This document shows positions 54,692 through 64,000 of a stretch of 64,000 bases of DNA, piece by piece. Position 1 is the stretch's first letter; the number at the start of each line of letters is the position of its first letter. The notes below the pieces were generated by a model. The model had not been told where the DNA came from and searched no databases. It saw only the letters and a program-made list of their open reading frames with translations. The stretch is from Mesobacillus harenae. Lineage in GTDB: Bacteria > Bacillota > Bacilli > Bacillales > Cytobacillaceae. The DNA lies in assembly GCF_013343715.1 (NCBI RefSeq), contig NZ_JABUNR010000006.1, positions 62,001 through 126,000 on the forward strand. Reading direction: 5' to 3'. Both the position numbers and the translations under genes were made by a program.

Positions 54692-57600
54692 ATGACATAT
54701 AATCAAATGCCAGAGGCCCAGGGGCTATACCGTCCGGAATTTGAACATGATGCTTGTGGAATTGGCTTATATGCCCATATAAAAGGTAAAGCAACACATG
54801 ACATTGTAAAAAAAGGACTTCAAATGCTTTGTCAATTGGACCATCGTGCAGGCCAGGGGAGTGATCCTCTTACAGGAGATGGAGCAGGATTGATGGTGCA
54901 AATACCTGACGCCTTTTACCGAAAGAACTGCCCTGAACTGAATCTGCCTGCTAAAGGACGCTATGGGGTTGGTATGATTTTCTTCACCGATGAAGATGGC
55001 GATCGATTAGAAGTAGAATCCCATATCAATAAATTAATTGAACTAGAAGGCCAAAAAGTGATCGGCTGGCGGACTGTACCAGTTGATGCCAATAAACTCG
55101 GTGACCTCGGCAGAAAAAGCTGCCCTGTTATTCGACAAGTATTTATTGGCGCAAATGACTCACTCACGGACGATTTAGTCTTTGAACGGAAGTTATACAT
55201 TATAAGAAAGCAAGCGGAAAAATGGTCTACGGTTTCAGAAAAGCCATTTTATTTTGCTAGTCTGTCAACGAGAACCATCGTTTACAAAGGTCTGCTCACT
55301 CCCGAACAAGTGGATGCCTTTTACATCGACCTTCAAGATGAAAGCTTTGTATCAGCTTTTTCTTTAGTCCATTCACGTTTTAGTACAAATACATTTCCAA
55401 GCTGGGAAAGAGCGCACCCAAATCGCTATCTCATGCATAACGGCGAAATTAACACATTAAGAGGCAACATTAACTGGATGAAAGCTCGCGAACAGCAATT
55501 CATTTCCGATGCTTTTGGCGATGACCTTAATAAGGTTCTCCCAATCTTAAATACAGATGGAAGTGATTCATCAATTCTAGATAATGCATTTGAATTTCTC
55601 GTTTTAGCTGGTCGGAAACCTGCTCATACTGCTATGATGCTTATTCCTGAGCCATGGACCCAGAACCCACATATTTCTGAGGAAAAAAGAGCGTTTTATG
55701 AATACCACAGCTGCCTGATGGAACCATGGGATGGGCCGACAGCAATCTCGTTTACAGACGGGAAGCAAATTGGTGCGATTTTAGACCGAAATGGTTTAAG
55801 GCCTGCCCGTTATTATGTAACAAAGGATGATTATATCATTTTTTCATCTGAAGTTGGTGTCATTGATGTTGAACCAGAAAACGTGTTATATAAAGACCGT
55901 CTGAGCCCTGGAAAAATGCTTCTGATTGATTTAGAAGAGGGGCGGATCATTTCTGATGAAGAAATCAAGTCAGAAATGGCTCAGGCACTTCCATATCAGG
56001 AATGGCTTGAAAATCAGCTTGGAAAAATTAATGTACCTGAAAAGGAAGCAGCAGAGGACACGATGACCGACTTATTGTCCCGCCAGCGTGCATTCGGATA
56101 TACCTATGAGGATATAAATAAATACTTAATCCCAATAGTAACCGAAGGGAAGGATCCACTAGGTTCGATGGGTAATGATACACCGCTAGCGGTCTTATCG
56201 GATCGGCCTCAATCTTTGTTCAATTATTTCAAGCAATTATTTGCTCAGGTAACAAATCCGCCAATTGATGCCATAAGAGAAGAGCTGGTTACTTCAACCG
56301 TTACTTATTTAGGTGGAGAAGGCAACCTGCTTCAGCCTGGTGAGTCAAACTGCCGCAGGATTCAGCTTGAGACACCAATAATGACAAATAGTGAACTTGG
56401 ACAGATAAAAGCTAATTCTGTTCCTGGATTTAAAAGCAAAGTAATTAACACGCTGTTTACGAATGACTTGGATAAAGCGCTTCGCACTGTTTTTAATGAA
56501 GCTGAACAAGCCATGGCCGAAGGGGTTAGCATCTTCATTTTATCAGATCGGGGAATGGACAAAAGACAAGTAGCCATTCCAGTATTGCTGGTTGCAAGCG
56601 GCTTGCATCAGCACTTAGTTCGCAAAGGTGTCCGTACAAAGGTATCCATTATTATCGAATCTGGTGAGGTGCGTGAAGTACACCATTTTGCTGCCTTACT
56701 TGGTTTTGGTGTAAACGCGATTAATCCTTATCTTGCATATTCCACTTACCAGCAGGCCATTTCTGATGGCAGACTTGATGTAAGTTATGATGATGCAGTC
56801 CGCAAGTATGTTAAAGGTGTAACAGAAGGCGTTGTAAAAGTGATGTCCAAGATGGGAATTTCGACGATTCAAAGCTACCGCGGTGCGCAAATTTTTGAAG
56901 CAGTCGGAATTGGCCAAGGTGTAATTGAAGAGTATTTCAGCGGAACAGCTTCACAACTTGGCGGCATCGACTTGCAGACGATTGAAAAAGAAACGCTGAT
57001 TCGCCACGTTGATGCTTATACTGAATCCTATGATACCGTGCTGGATTCTGGCAGTGATTTTCAATGGAGAAAAACGGGTGAACATCATGCGTTTAATCCA
57101 AAAACGATCCATACGCTGCAATGGGCAACTCGCAAAGGGGATTACGGATTATTTAAACAATTTTCAAAAGCAGCGAATGAAGAACGAATAGGATTTTTGC
57201 GTATTTTATTTTCATTTGATAAATCACGCAGCCCTGTCTCAATAGATGAAGTCGAACCGGTTGAATCAATTGTTCGCCGCTTTAAAACGGGCGCTATGTC
57301 TTTTGGATCTTTAAGCAAGGAAGCCCATGAAACATTAGCAATAGCAATGAACCGCCTTGGAGGCAAAAGCAATAGCGGTGAAGGCGGCGAAGATCCTAGA
57401 CGTTATCAAGCAGATGAGAATGGAGATTTACGCAGAAGTGCGATCAAACAAATTGCATCAGGACGATTCGGTGTAAAGAGCCACTATTTAGTAAATGCGG
57501 ATGAGCTGCAGATTAAAATGGCTCAGGGGGCAAAACCTGGTGAAGGCGGACAGCTTCCTGGAAACAAGGTGTACCCATGGGTTGCCGGAGTCCGTGGTTC

Positions 57601-59242
57601 AACACCTGGAGTTGGACTAATATCTCCTCCTCCGCACCATGATATATACTCAATTGAGGACTTGTCTCAGCTGATCCATGACCTAAAAAATGCTAACCGT
57701 GATGCAAGGATCAGTGTAAAGCTCGTAGCTAAGGCTGGAGTTGGTACAATCGCAGCGGGTGTTGCAAAAGGTGCAGCCGATGTAATTGTTATTAGCGGCT
57801 ATGATGGCGGCACCGGTGCATCACCGAAAACGAGTATTAAGCATACCGGACTTCCATGGGAGCTTGGTCTTGCAGAAACTCATCAAACACTCATGTTAAA
57901 TGGTTTGCGTGAACGAGTTGTTCTGGAAACTGACGGCAAGCTGATGACAGGCAAGGATGTCGTTATGGCTGCTTTGCTTGGTGCTGAGGAATTTGCGTTT
58001 GCAACAGCACCGCTTGTTGTTCTTGGCTGCGTGATGATGCGGGCCTGCCATCTTGATACCTGTCCAGTCGGAATTGCCACGCAAAATCCTGAACTGCGCA
58101 AAAAGTTCACTGGCGGAGCAGACCATGTTGTCAACTTTATGAACTTTGTAGCGGAGGAAGTTCGTGAAATCATGGCTGAACTAGGTTTTAGATCTTTGGA
58201 AGAAATGGTTGGCCGGACAGATGTTCTAGAAGTCAGCGAACGCACCCAGGATCATTGGAAAGCGAAACAGCTCGATTTAACTGCATTGCTCTTTAAGCCT
58301 GAAGGTGTTCGTACCTTTAAAACACCTCAGAATCATAAAATAAATGAATCACTGGACATTAGACAAATTTTGCCTGCGGTTCAGCCTGCTCTTGAGTTCC
58401 AGAAACCTGTGGATGCTTCCTTCCCAATTCGGAATATCAACCGCGTTGTCGGGACGATTACAGGAAGTGAAGTGTCAAAACGGTACGGTGAAGCAGGACT
58501 GCCAGAAGATACGATTACGCTTAGATTTACTGGTTCAGCTGGACAAAGCTTTGGAGCGTTTGTTCCAAAAGGAATGTCAATGTATATCACAGGTGATGTC
58601 AATGATTACTTAGGAAAAGGCTTGTCAGGCGGCAAACTGATTATAAACGCTGATGAATCTACAAAGTTATTTTCCGGTGAAAATGTAATTGCTGGAAATG
58701 TGGCCTTATATGGAGCTACTAGCGGTGAGGCTTATATAAATGGACGCGCAGGTGAACGTTTTGCTGTGCGTAATAGTGGGGCAGATGTTGTCGTTGAAGG
58801 GATTGGCGATCATGGCTGTGAATATATGACGGGCGGACGTGTTGTCATCCTAGGTGTAGCTGGCAAAAATTTCGCTGCCGGCATGTCAGGAGGAATTGCA
58901 TACATCCTCACAGACGATCAGGAAGAGTTTAAACATCAATGCAATCAAGAGATGATTGAATTTGAATCGTTGACCAATAAAAAAGAGCTGAATGCAGTAA
59001 AAGAAATGATTCAAAAGCATCATCAATATACTCAAAGTGCAAAAGCGACTTATGTTCTAGAAAACTGGGACAGTGTTGTGAGGAAGTTTGTAAAAGTCAT
59101 TCCAAAAGATTACAAACGAATGATGGAACAAATTGAAGAGCAAAAAGAGGCCGGATTAACGGATAAAGAAGCCGTAATGAGTGCCTTTCAGGCAAATGCG
59201 GCCCAAGGCAGCCAACCTGTTACAAAGGAAGCCGTCATTTAA
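54692..59242 (+). CDS. gltA: glutamate synthase large subunit GltA
   Basis: 1516 residues, full length. Class II glutaminase domain begins at Cys22 in FEHDACGIGLY after a short propeptide; HRAGQGSDPLTGDGAG and HSRFSTNTFPSWERAHP follow. The central and FMN-binding domain includes GAMSFGSLSKEAHETLA near residue 866, GGEDPRRY near 900 and ISGYDGGTGASPKTSI near 1030, with the 3Fe-4S cysteines in CVMMRACHLDTCPVG near 1112. The C-terminal GXGXG beta-helix follows. It transfers the Gln amide to 2-oxoglutarate. Activated by GltC. Eighteen bases separate it from gltB. Confidence 0.96.
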   Translation: MTYNQMPEAQGLYRPEFEHDACGIGLYAHIKGKATHDIVKKGLQMLCQLDHRAGQGSDPLTGDGAGLMVQIPDAFYRKNCPELNLPAKGRYGVGMIFFTDEDGDRLEVESHINKLIELEGQKVIGWRTVPVDANKLGDLGRKSCPVIRQVFIGANDSLTDDLVFERKLYIIRKQAEKWSTVSEKPFYFASLSTRTIVYKGLLTPEQVDAFYIDLQDESFVSAFSLVHSRFSTNTFPSWERAHPNRYLMHNGEINTLRGNINWMKAREQQFISDAFGDDLNKVLPILNTDGSDSSILDNAFEFLVLAGRKPAHTAMMLIPEPWTQNPHISEEKRAFYEYHSCLMEPWDGPTAISFTDGKQIGAILDRNGLRPARYYVTKDDYIIFSSEVGVIDVEPENVLYKDRLSPGKMLLIDLEEGRIISDEEIKSEMAQALPYQEWLENQLGKINVPEKEAAEDTMTDLLSRQRAFGYTYEDINKYLIPIVTEGKDPLGSMGNDTPLAVLSDRPQSLFNYFKQLFAQVTNPPIDAIREELVTSTVTYLGGEGNLLQPGESNCRRIQLETPIMTNSELGQIKANSVPGFKSKVINTLFTNDLDKALRTVFNEAEQAMAEGVSIFILSDRGMDKRQVAIPVLLVASGLHQHLVRKGVRTKVSIIIESGEVREVHHFAALLGFGVNAINPYLAYSTYQQAISDGRLDVSYDDAVRKYVKGVTEGVVKVMSKMGISTIQSYRGAQIFEAVGIGQGVIEEYFSGTASQLGGIDLQTIEKETLIRHVDAYTESYDTVLDSGSDFQWRKTGEHHAFNPKTIHTLQWATRKGDYGLFKQFSKAANEERIGFLRILFSFDKSRSPVSIDEVEPVESIVRRFKTGAMSFGSLSKEAHETLAIAMNRLGGKSNSGEGGEDPRRYQADENGDLRRSAIKQIASGRFGVKSHYLVNADELQIKMAQGAKPGEGGQLPGNKVYPWVAGVRGSTPGVGLISPPPHHDIYSIEDLSQLIHDLKNANRDARISVKLVAKAGVGTIAAGVAKGAADVIVISGYDGGTGASPKTSIKHTGLPWELGLAETHQTLMLNGLRERVVLETDGKLMTGKDVVMAALLGAEEFAFATAPLVVLGCVMMRACHLDTCPVGIATQNPELRKKFTGGADHVVNFMNFVAEEVREIMAELGFRSLEEMVGRTDVLEVSERTQDHWKAKQLDLTALLFKPEGVRTFKTPQNHKINESLDIRQILPAVQPALEFQKPVDASFPIRNINRVVGTITGSEVSKRYGEAGLPEDTITLRFTGSAGQSFGAFVPKGMSMYITGDVNDYLGKGLSGGKLIINADESTKLFSGENVIAGNVALYGATSGEAYINGRAGERFAVRNSGADVVVEGIGDHGCEYMTGGRVVILGVAGKNFAAGMSGGIAYILTDDQEEFKHQCNQEMIEFESLTNKKELNAVKEMIQKHHQYTQSAKATYVLENWDSVVRKFVKVIPKDYKRMMEQIEEQKEAGLTDKEAVMSAFQANAAQGSQPVTKEAVI

Positions 59243-59260
59243 CGGAAAGGAGAGAGGAAC

Positions 59261-60742
59261 ATGGGAAAAGCAACAGGATTTATGGAGTACACTCGTGAAA
59301 AACCAAAGGAACGAAATCCTTTAACACGAACGAACGACTGGAAAGAATATTCAGCTCCTTTCTCTGATGAGATGTTAAGCAAGCAAGGGGCAAGGTGCAT
59401 GGATTGCGGCACCCCCTTCTGCCATATGGGTACTGAACTTGAAGGAACTACTGCAGGCTGCCCCATCAACAATCTAATACCTGAGTGGAATGATTTAGTC
59501 TATCGCGGACGCTGGCAGGAAGCACTTGAGCGTCTGTTAAAAACCAATAACTTCCCTGAATTCACAGGACGGGTTTGTCCGGCTCCGTGTGAGGGATCTT
59601 GTACGTTAGCTATTTCAGATCCTGCAGTAACGATCAAAAGCATTGAGCGGACGATAATTGATAAAGGCTTTGATAATGGCTGGATTTCTCCTCGCATTCC
59701 AGCTAAGCGAACAGGTAAAAAAGTGGCCATTATCGGATCTGGTCCTGCTGGATTAGCGAGTGCGGATCAACTGAACCAGGCCGGTCATTCGGTAACTGTT
59801 TATGAAAGAGCCGACCGTCCTGGCGGCTTACTTATGTACGGAATTCCAAACATGAAGCTGGAAAAGGAAATTGTCGAGCGCCGCATCAATTTGCTGAACG
59901 AGGAAGGCATTGATTTTGTCGTAAATACCGAAGTTGGCAAAGACATCACAGCCGAGGAGTTACGCGAGCAATACGATTCTGTTATCCTTTGTACAGGCGC
60001 TCAAAAACAGCGCGATCTAGTTATTGAAGGACGCGAAGCAAAAGGAATTCATTTTGCGATGGATTATCTTACAACAGCAACGAAAAGCTTGCTGGATTCA
60101 AACTTTGAAGATGGCCAGTTTATTGATACAAAAGGCAAAGATGTAATCGTGATTGGCGGGGGAGATACTGGTGCTGACTGTGTCGCTACAGCCCTTCGGC
60201 AGGAGTGCCGGAGTGTTGTCCAATTTGGTAAACACCCGCAGCTTCCTGAAACACGTTCTGCAGACAATATGTGGCCGGCTGATGCGAATGTTTTTACAAT
60301 GGATTATGCTTATGAAGAAGCAGCATCAAAATTTGGAAGTGATCCACGCCAGTATTCTATTCAAACGAAAAAAGTTGTTTCAGATGATAAGGGTAATTTA
60401 AAAGAGCTTCATACCATTCAAATGGAGAAGCTAAGAGATGAGACCGGCCGATTCTATTTTGAAGAAATTCCTGGAACGGAAAAAATTTGGCCAGCCCAGT
60501 TTGTCTTCATCGCAATCGGCTTTGAAGGTACGGAGCAGCCCTTATTGGCTCAGTTTGGTGTGGAAACACAAAACAACAAGGTTGCAGCCGTTTACGGAGA
60601 GTACACCACGAACGTTGAAGGTGTATACGCTGCCGGCGATGCACGCAGAGGGCAAAGCTTGATCGTTTGGGCGATAAACGAAGGGCGCGAAGTAGCACGC
60701 GAAGTAGATCGTTATCTGATGGGAAGTTCAGTTTTACCATAA
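59261..60742 (+). CDS. gltB: glutamate synthase small subunit GltB
   Basis: 493 residues. N-terminal 4Fe-4S cysteines: [13 protein letters not shown], then [14 protein letters not shown] and [11 protein letters not shown] near residue 108. FAD-binding [18 protein letters not shown] near residue 155 and NADPH-binding [18 protein letters not shown] near residue 298, ending [19 protein letters not shown]. It oxidises NADPH and passes electrons to GltA. GGAAAGGAGAG upstream. End of the gltAB operon. Confidence 0.96.
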   Translation: MGKATGFMEYTREKPKERNPLTRTNDWKEYSAPFSDEMLSKQGARCMDCGTPFCHMGTELEGTTAGCPINNLIPEWNDLVYRGRWQEALERLLKTNNFPEFTGRVCPAPCEGSCTLAISDPAVTIKSIERTIIDKGFDNGWISPRIPAKRTGKKVAIIGSGPAGLASADQLNQAGHSVTVYERADRPGGLLMYGIPNMKLEKEIVERRINLLNEEGIDFVVNTEVGKDITAEELREQYDSVILCTGAQKQRDLVIEGREAKGIHFAMDYLTTATKSLLDSNFEDGQFIDTKGKDVIVIGGGDTGADCVATALRQECRSVVQFGKHPQLPETRSADNMWPADANVFTMDYAYEEAASKFGSDPRQYSIQTKKVVSDDKGNLKELHTIQMEKLRDETGRFYFEEIPGTEKIWPAQFVFIAIGFEGTEQPLLAQFGVETQNNKVAAVYGEYTTNVEGVYAAGDARRGQSLIVWAINEGREVAREVDRYLMGSSVLP

Positions 60743-60782
60743 GAACAAAAACAGAAGCGCCTTTGCAAAAAACAGCTTTTTC

Positions 60783-60812
60783 CTGCCAAGATTATTCTCT
60801 TGGCAGCTTTCC
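60783..60812 (+). terminator. intrinsic terminator of gltAB
   Basis: CTGCCAAGA ttattc TCTTGGCAG followed by CTTTCCTT. Confidence 0.75.
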
Positions 60813-60929
60813 TTAGGAACACAGTCCATACCAAACCTTATGAAGCCGACTGTCTAGCTTCGACATGCGCAGGATAACTGGATCTGACAATGCACTTTAT
60901 AATTTTCTAAATGACTAATGACTATAAAC

Positions 60930-60968
60930 CAGCCTGATTCCAATTGAAAATCAGGCTGGTTTTTTGTT
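60930..60968 (+). terminator. second intrinsic terminator in the gltB-pepF gap
   Basis: AACCAGCCTGATT ... AATCAGGCTGGTT stem followed by TTTTGTTTTTTT. Confidence 0.85.
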
Positions 60969-61013
60969 TTTTTGTTTGAAATAAGCTACTAAACAACTGA
61001 GCATTATTTTTTT

Positions 61014-61068
61014 TGGAGTACCCCGGCGGAAAGCGAGCAAGACTGGAGTATAAATTAAGCACTGCTTT
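61014..61068 (+). repeat. decayed 3' fragment of the Bacillaceae intergenic repeat
   Basis: CCCCGGCGGAAAGCGAGCAAG then CTGGAGTATAAATTAA matches the 3' end of the element at 4223-4365 (CCGCGGAAAGCGAGCATC) with substitutions. The 5' part is missing. Confidence 0.55.
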
Positions 61069-61166
61069 GTTAAAGGTTATTGCCTTTCTTATTGTGGTAA
61101 AACTAGTAATGTACCAAGAAGGAGATATAAATCACAGATTTTTTAACTAGACTAGGAGGGTCGTAT

Positions 61167-62990
61167 ATGACAAATAAACCAAATGACCGTGTAAAACGTG
61201 AAAATATTCCTGAAGAGCAAACATGGGACCTAACCCATTTATTTAAAACGAGAGCTGACTGGGAAAAAGAACTAAATGCTGTAAAAAAGGATCTTCCTGA
61301 TGTAACTGAATTCAAAGGGAAGCTAGGAAACAGTTCAAGAGAGCTGTTCAATTGTTTAGTGGCAAAAGAAAATTTGCTTGAACGCTTTAACCTTGTTTCC
61401 ATGTATGCGAATTTACATCAGAGTGTTGATTTTACAGATTCGACCAAACAAAAGGACGTTGCCAGAGTTGCCGAAGCTGAATCAACTGTAAACGCTAGCC
61501 TGGCATTTGTTGAAACAGAGATTATCGGAATACCGAAACAGACGATGGAAAACTTTTTACAGGAAGAAGAAAGGCTGCAAGCATTCAAAAAGTACCTGCT
61601 TGACTTGCAGGAAAAAAAGCCTCATGCACTTGGCCAGGAAACCGAGGAAACTTTGGCCGCATATGGTTCACTATTTAGCGCTCCATACAACATCTATAGC
61701 CGAGGAAAGCTGTCTGATATGCAGTTTGATCCAATTGTGGATGAGAACGACAAAGAGCTGCCGATTTCTTTTGCCTTATATGCCGGCAAATATAGTTCCT
61801 CACCGTCTACCAAAATTCGCCGAAACGCCTATGAATCTTTTAACAAGACGTTAAATCAATATAAACATACCTTTGCTGAAGCCTACGCTACGCAGGTAAA
61901 TCAGGAGATAATGACCTCAAGGCTGCGAAATTATGATTCTGTTACAGATATGCTCCTGGATGAGCAACAGGTCACGAAAGAAATGTACCATAATCAGCTA
62001 GATGTCATACAAGAAGAATTGTCTCCGCATATGAGGAGGTATGCGGAACTGAAGAAACGGGTTCTAGGTCTTGCTCATATGACATACGCCGATATAAAAG
62101 CTCCTTTAGATCCTGATTTTGAACTGGAAACAACCTATGAGGAAGCTGCAGAAACCGTTCAAACAGCACTTGAAATCATGGGATCTGATTATAGTGACAT
62201 GATTAAAACAGCTTTATCGAATAGATGGGTAGATTATGCAGACAATGTTGGCAAGTCCACCGGAGCCTTTTGTTCAAGTCCTTATGGGGCTCATCCATAT
62301 GTGTTAATGACATGGCCTGATTCCATGAGAGGCGCTTTTACCCTTGCCCATGAACTTGGACATGCAGGACACTTTTATTTGGCCGGGAAGAACCAGCGAA
62401 TGACAAATACACGTCCATCACGTTATTTTATTGAAGCACCATCCACAATGAACGAAATGCTGCTTGGACATCATTTATTATCCACTACGAAAGATAAACG
62501 GACTAGGCGCTGGGTTATCCTCCAGCAGTTAGGTACCTACTTTCATAATTTTGTAACTCATATTCTGGAGGGAGAGCTGCAAAGGAGAGTCTATAAACTA
62601 GTAGAAGAAGGAGAACCTCTCACAGCTAGTGTCCTATCAGAACAGAAAGCAGAAGCCCTTAGCACGTTCTGGGGAGACTCCGTTGAGATTGATGAAGGAG
62701 CAAGCCTCACTTGGATGCACCAGCCGCACTATTACATGGGGCTCTATCCTTACACATATTCAGCGGGCTTAACCGTATCAACTATCGTCTCCCAGCATAT
62801 CATTGATGAAGGTGAGCCAGCCGTTGAAAAGTGGATAGATGTTTTAAAAGCCGGCGGAACGATGAAACCTCTCGATCTTATAAAAAAAGCCGGAGTTGAC
62901 ATGTCAAAACCAGATGCGATTCGCCAGGCAGTCGCCCATGTTGGGAAGCTAATTGATGAGCTTGAAGACAGCTATAGAGAAAATAATTAA
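61167..62990 (+). CDS. pepF: oligoendopeptidase F (M3B metallopeptidase)
   Basis: 607 residues, usual length. NIPEEQTWDLTHLFKTRADWE at the start, then GRGKLSDMQF-type region, zinc site FTLAHELGHAGHFYLAG near residue 390 (HExxH) with the third ligand Glu in FIEAPSTMNEMLLGHHLL near residue 415, and YTYSAGLTVSTIVSQHI near residue 530. A cytoplasmic zinc peptidase that degrades oligopeptides of about 7-17 residues; in B. subtilis PepF overproduction affects sporulation peptides. TAGGAGGG precedes the ATG. Monocistronic. Confidence 0.94.
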   Translation: MTNKPNDRVKRENIPEEQTWDLTHLFKTRADWEKELNAVKKDLPDVTEFKGKLGNSSRELFNCLVAKENLLERFNLVSMYANLHQSVDFTDSTKQKDVARVAEAESTVNASLAFVETEIIGIPKQTMENFLQEEERLQAFKKYLLDLQEKKPHALGQETEETLAAYGSLFSAPYNIYSRGKLSDMQFDPIVDENDKELPISFALYAGKYSSSPSTKIRRNAYESFNKTLNQYKHTFAEAYATQVNQEIMTSRLRNYDSVTDMLLDEQQVTKEMYHNQLDVIQEELSPHMRRYAELKKRVLGLAHMTYADIKAPLDPDFELETTYEEAAETVQTALEIMGSDYSDMIKTALSNRWVDYADNVGKSTGAFCSSPYGAHPYVLMTWPDSMRGAFTLAHELGHAGHFYLAGKNQRMTNTRPSRYFIEAPSTMNEMLLGHHLLSTTKDKRTRRWVILQQLGTYFHNFVTHILEGELQRRVYKLVEEGEPLTASVLSEQKAEALSTFWGDSVEIDEGASLTWMHQPHYYMGLYPYTYSAGLTVSTIVSQHIIDEGEPAVEKWIDVLKAGGTMKPLDLIKKAGVDMSKPDAIRQAVAHVGKLIDELEDSYRENN

Positions 62991-63002
62991 TTGCTACAAT
63001 TT

Positions 63003-63030
63003 CAGGGGTTCTTCGGAGCCTCTTTTTTTA
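63003..63030 (+). terminator. intrinsic terminator of pepF
   Basis: AGGGGTTC TTCG GAGCCTCT, an 8-bp stem with a UUCG tetraloop, followed by TTTTT. Confidence 0.9.
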
Positions 63031-63104
63031 CTATAAATGATTCCTCCTGAACGATCCTTTTGTTACTTTTCGGATCAATAGAATTCTATTATAATAAACC
63101 AGTT

Positions 63105-63280
63105 ATGAAAGAAAAGAAGGTCAATGGTATACAAATCCGTGTATTTACTATTGATAGCCAGCAGGATAAACTGGACCAGACACTGGAAGTAGGATCTGAA
63201 GCTGTTCCTTCATAGAGGGAAAAATAGGGAAGTACCCACACAAACAGCTAGATATAATTGTCACAGATACGAACAGTGGT
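63105..63280 (+). pseudogene. relic of an M1-family metallopeptidase gene
   Basis: ATG 63105 opens 36 codons (KVNGIQIRVFTIDSQQDKLD, then TLEVGSEAV). The +1 frame continues SFIEGKIGKYPHKQLDIIVTD. Together these resemble the stretch before the active site of M1 aminopeptidases (pattern: long helix, then F-G-x-Y-P-x-x-x-L-D-I-V). Neither the GxMEN/HExxH part nor the N-terminal domain is present, so it is a fragment with a frameshift. No ribosome binding site. Confidence 0.5.
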
Positions 63281-63320
63281 AACCCTCCCTATGATTATAA
63301 CCTTGGGAGGGTTGTTGGTT
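63276..63320 (+). terminator. intrinsic terminator
   Basis: AACCCTCCC ... GGGAGGGTT arms followed by GTTGGTTTTGG. Confidence 0.6.
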
Positions 63321-63452
63321 TTGGTGGGGTCAATTTTAAGATATAATTAAATGACTAGGATGGACGAGCTTTTAAGATTTAATAATAAGTAATTTAATGA
63401 TTAAGAATTCTTGAGAAGCAGAAGATCAATTCATCGGTAAGGAGCAAGGCAT

Positions 63453-64000
63453 TTGGATATAAAGTTAACTCAGAAAATGATTATAGATATGTGCGGAACC
63501 GTCTCCTTCAAAAGAGGAGACGCTTTTTATCGGGCAAATAAAGTAAACTTTGAAAGTTTCAGTTCTAATCTGTGTGTAGCAACAGTGACAGTAACAGAAG
63601 ATTTTCATGTTCAAATAACAAAGAAGGGGGATGGCAGTTTTCAAACTAAATGCAGTTGTCCTGCGCTGGCATCCTTCGAAAAAGACTGCCAGCACATAGC
63701 TGCTGTTTTATTGTCGATATTCGAACATCAACGCAAGGGAACAACCCCTTTTTCACTGCAAAATGATTTTTCTGCAGATCAGGCCTTAAGTGAAGGGCTG
63801 TTAACGCTTTTTAAAGATCAGTCTGTGCGGTCGACTGGCAGCCAGCGCCATTTTGAAAACAGGCAACAGCTTGATGTTCAGTTCATCTGCAAACCAGTTA
63901 CAATCAAAGAAACACAGCATTTGTTCGGGATAGATATAAAAATCGGTTCAACAATCGTCCAAAATATTCATTTCTTTCTAGAGCAACTGAAAAATGGCAA
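63453..64000 (+). CDS. SNF2-family helicase, N-terminal part with SWIM zinc finger (truncated by window end)
   Basis: Open from TTG 63453 (AAGGAG 8 nt upstream) to the right edge, 182 residues seen. The start is IKLTQKMIIDMCGTVSFKRG, then a SWIM zinc finger: CSCPALASFEKDCQHIAAVLL near residue 73 gives C-x-C-x(n)-C-x-H. This N-terminal layout (SWIM, then a long spacer with the pattern FICKPV ... FGIDIKIG) is that of Bacillus SNF2-type ATPases such as YwqA. The helicase motifs would lie beyond the window. Probable DNA-dependent ATPase in recombination or transcription recycling. Confidence 0.75.
   Translation, partial: MDIKLTQKMIIDMCGTVSFKRGDAFYRANKVNFESFSSNLCVATVTVTEDFHVQITKKGDGSFQTKCSCPALASFEKDCQHIAAVLLSIFEHQRKGTTPFSLQNDFSADQALSEGLLTLFKDQSVRSTGSQRHFENRQQLDVQFICKPVTIKETQHLFGIDIKIGSTIVQNIHFFLEQLKNG

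Overview
The window looks like chromosome of a member of the Bacillaceae (Bacillus in the broad sense). It is AT-rich with strong AGGAGG-type ribosome binding sites, frequent TTG/GTG starts and many U-tailed intrinsic terminators. Its gene sets match Bacillus subtilis arrangements: nadBCA divergent from nadS-niaR, gltC divergent from gltAB, lutABC, brnQ, pepF, and families such as YjcZ, DUF2512, DUF3231 and DUF2062. No rRNA, tRNA, CRISPR array, prophage or transposase gene was recognised.

Layout. 1-4.2 kb: an operon with a Liv-type ABC importer (only its last three genes are in the window), an FmdA/AmdA amidase and a class IV aminotransferase. 4.2-10.7 kb: a dispersed Bacillus repeat, a TPR/winged-helix regulator with an M20/M42-like peptidase, a SUKH immunity-type gene with a small acidic partner, an alpha/beta hydrolase and a luciferase-like monooxygenase. 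11-13 kb: brnQ and a peroxiredoxin gene interrupted by an in-frame TGA. 13-24 kb: mostly single-gene units (NERD protein, MFS exporter, second luciferase-like enzyme, lipoprotein, phosphatase, DUF2062, O-methyltransferase, acetoacetyl-CoA synthetase, DUF2512) separated by several families of short periodic repeats. 24-31.9 kb: methyltransferase, selD, LysR regulator, a dead DUF7010 gene, 2OG-Fe(II) oxygenase, SBF-type transporter, secreted PHB-depolymerase-like esterase. 31.9-37.4 kb: NAD de novo synthesis locus with its NiaR repressor and a NiaR-like operator. 37.8-42.5 kb: alkaline phosphatase and lactate utilisation. 42.5-53.3 kb: kinase-like protein, frameshifted gene, GH1 glycosidase, DUF3231, methyltransferase, amino-acid permease, YjcZ, DUF2254 and a PAS-STAS protein. 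53.6-60.7 kb: gltC/gltAB. 61-64 kb: pepF, an M1 peptidase relic and the start of an SNF2-type helicase with a SWIM zinc finger.

Most notable result. Two genes here are only intact if TGA is read as selenocysteine. The peroxiredoxin (12523-12990, minor TTG start) has TGA exactly at the peroxidatic position (T-P-G-U) and no cysteine anywhere. SelD (24932-25981, minus strand) has TGA at codon 17, aligned with the catalytic Cys17 of E. coli SelD, followed by the conserved Lys20. Each TGA is followed by a small hairpin beginning 14 nt downstream. The two cases support each other and suggest a Bacillus that decodes selenocysteine and makes a selenium-dependent peroxidase. SelA, SelB and tRNA-Sec are not in the window and must be sought elsewhere in the genome.

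The second notable result is a set of intergenic arrays with strict 21-nt or 20-nt periods. Two of the 21-nt arrays carry different 10-nt cores but end in the same tail sequence.
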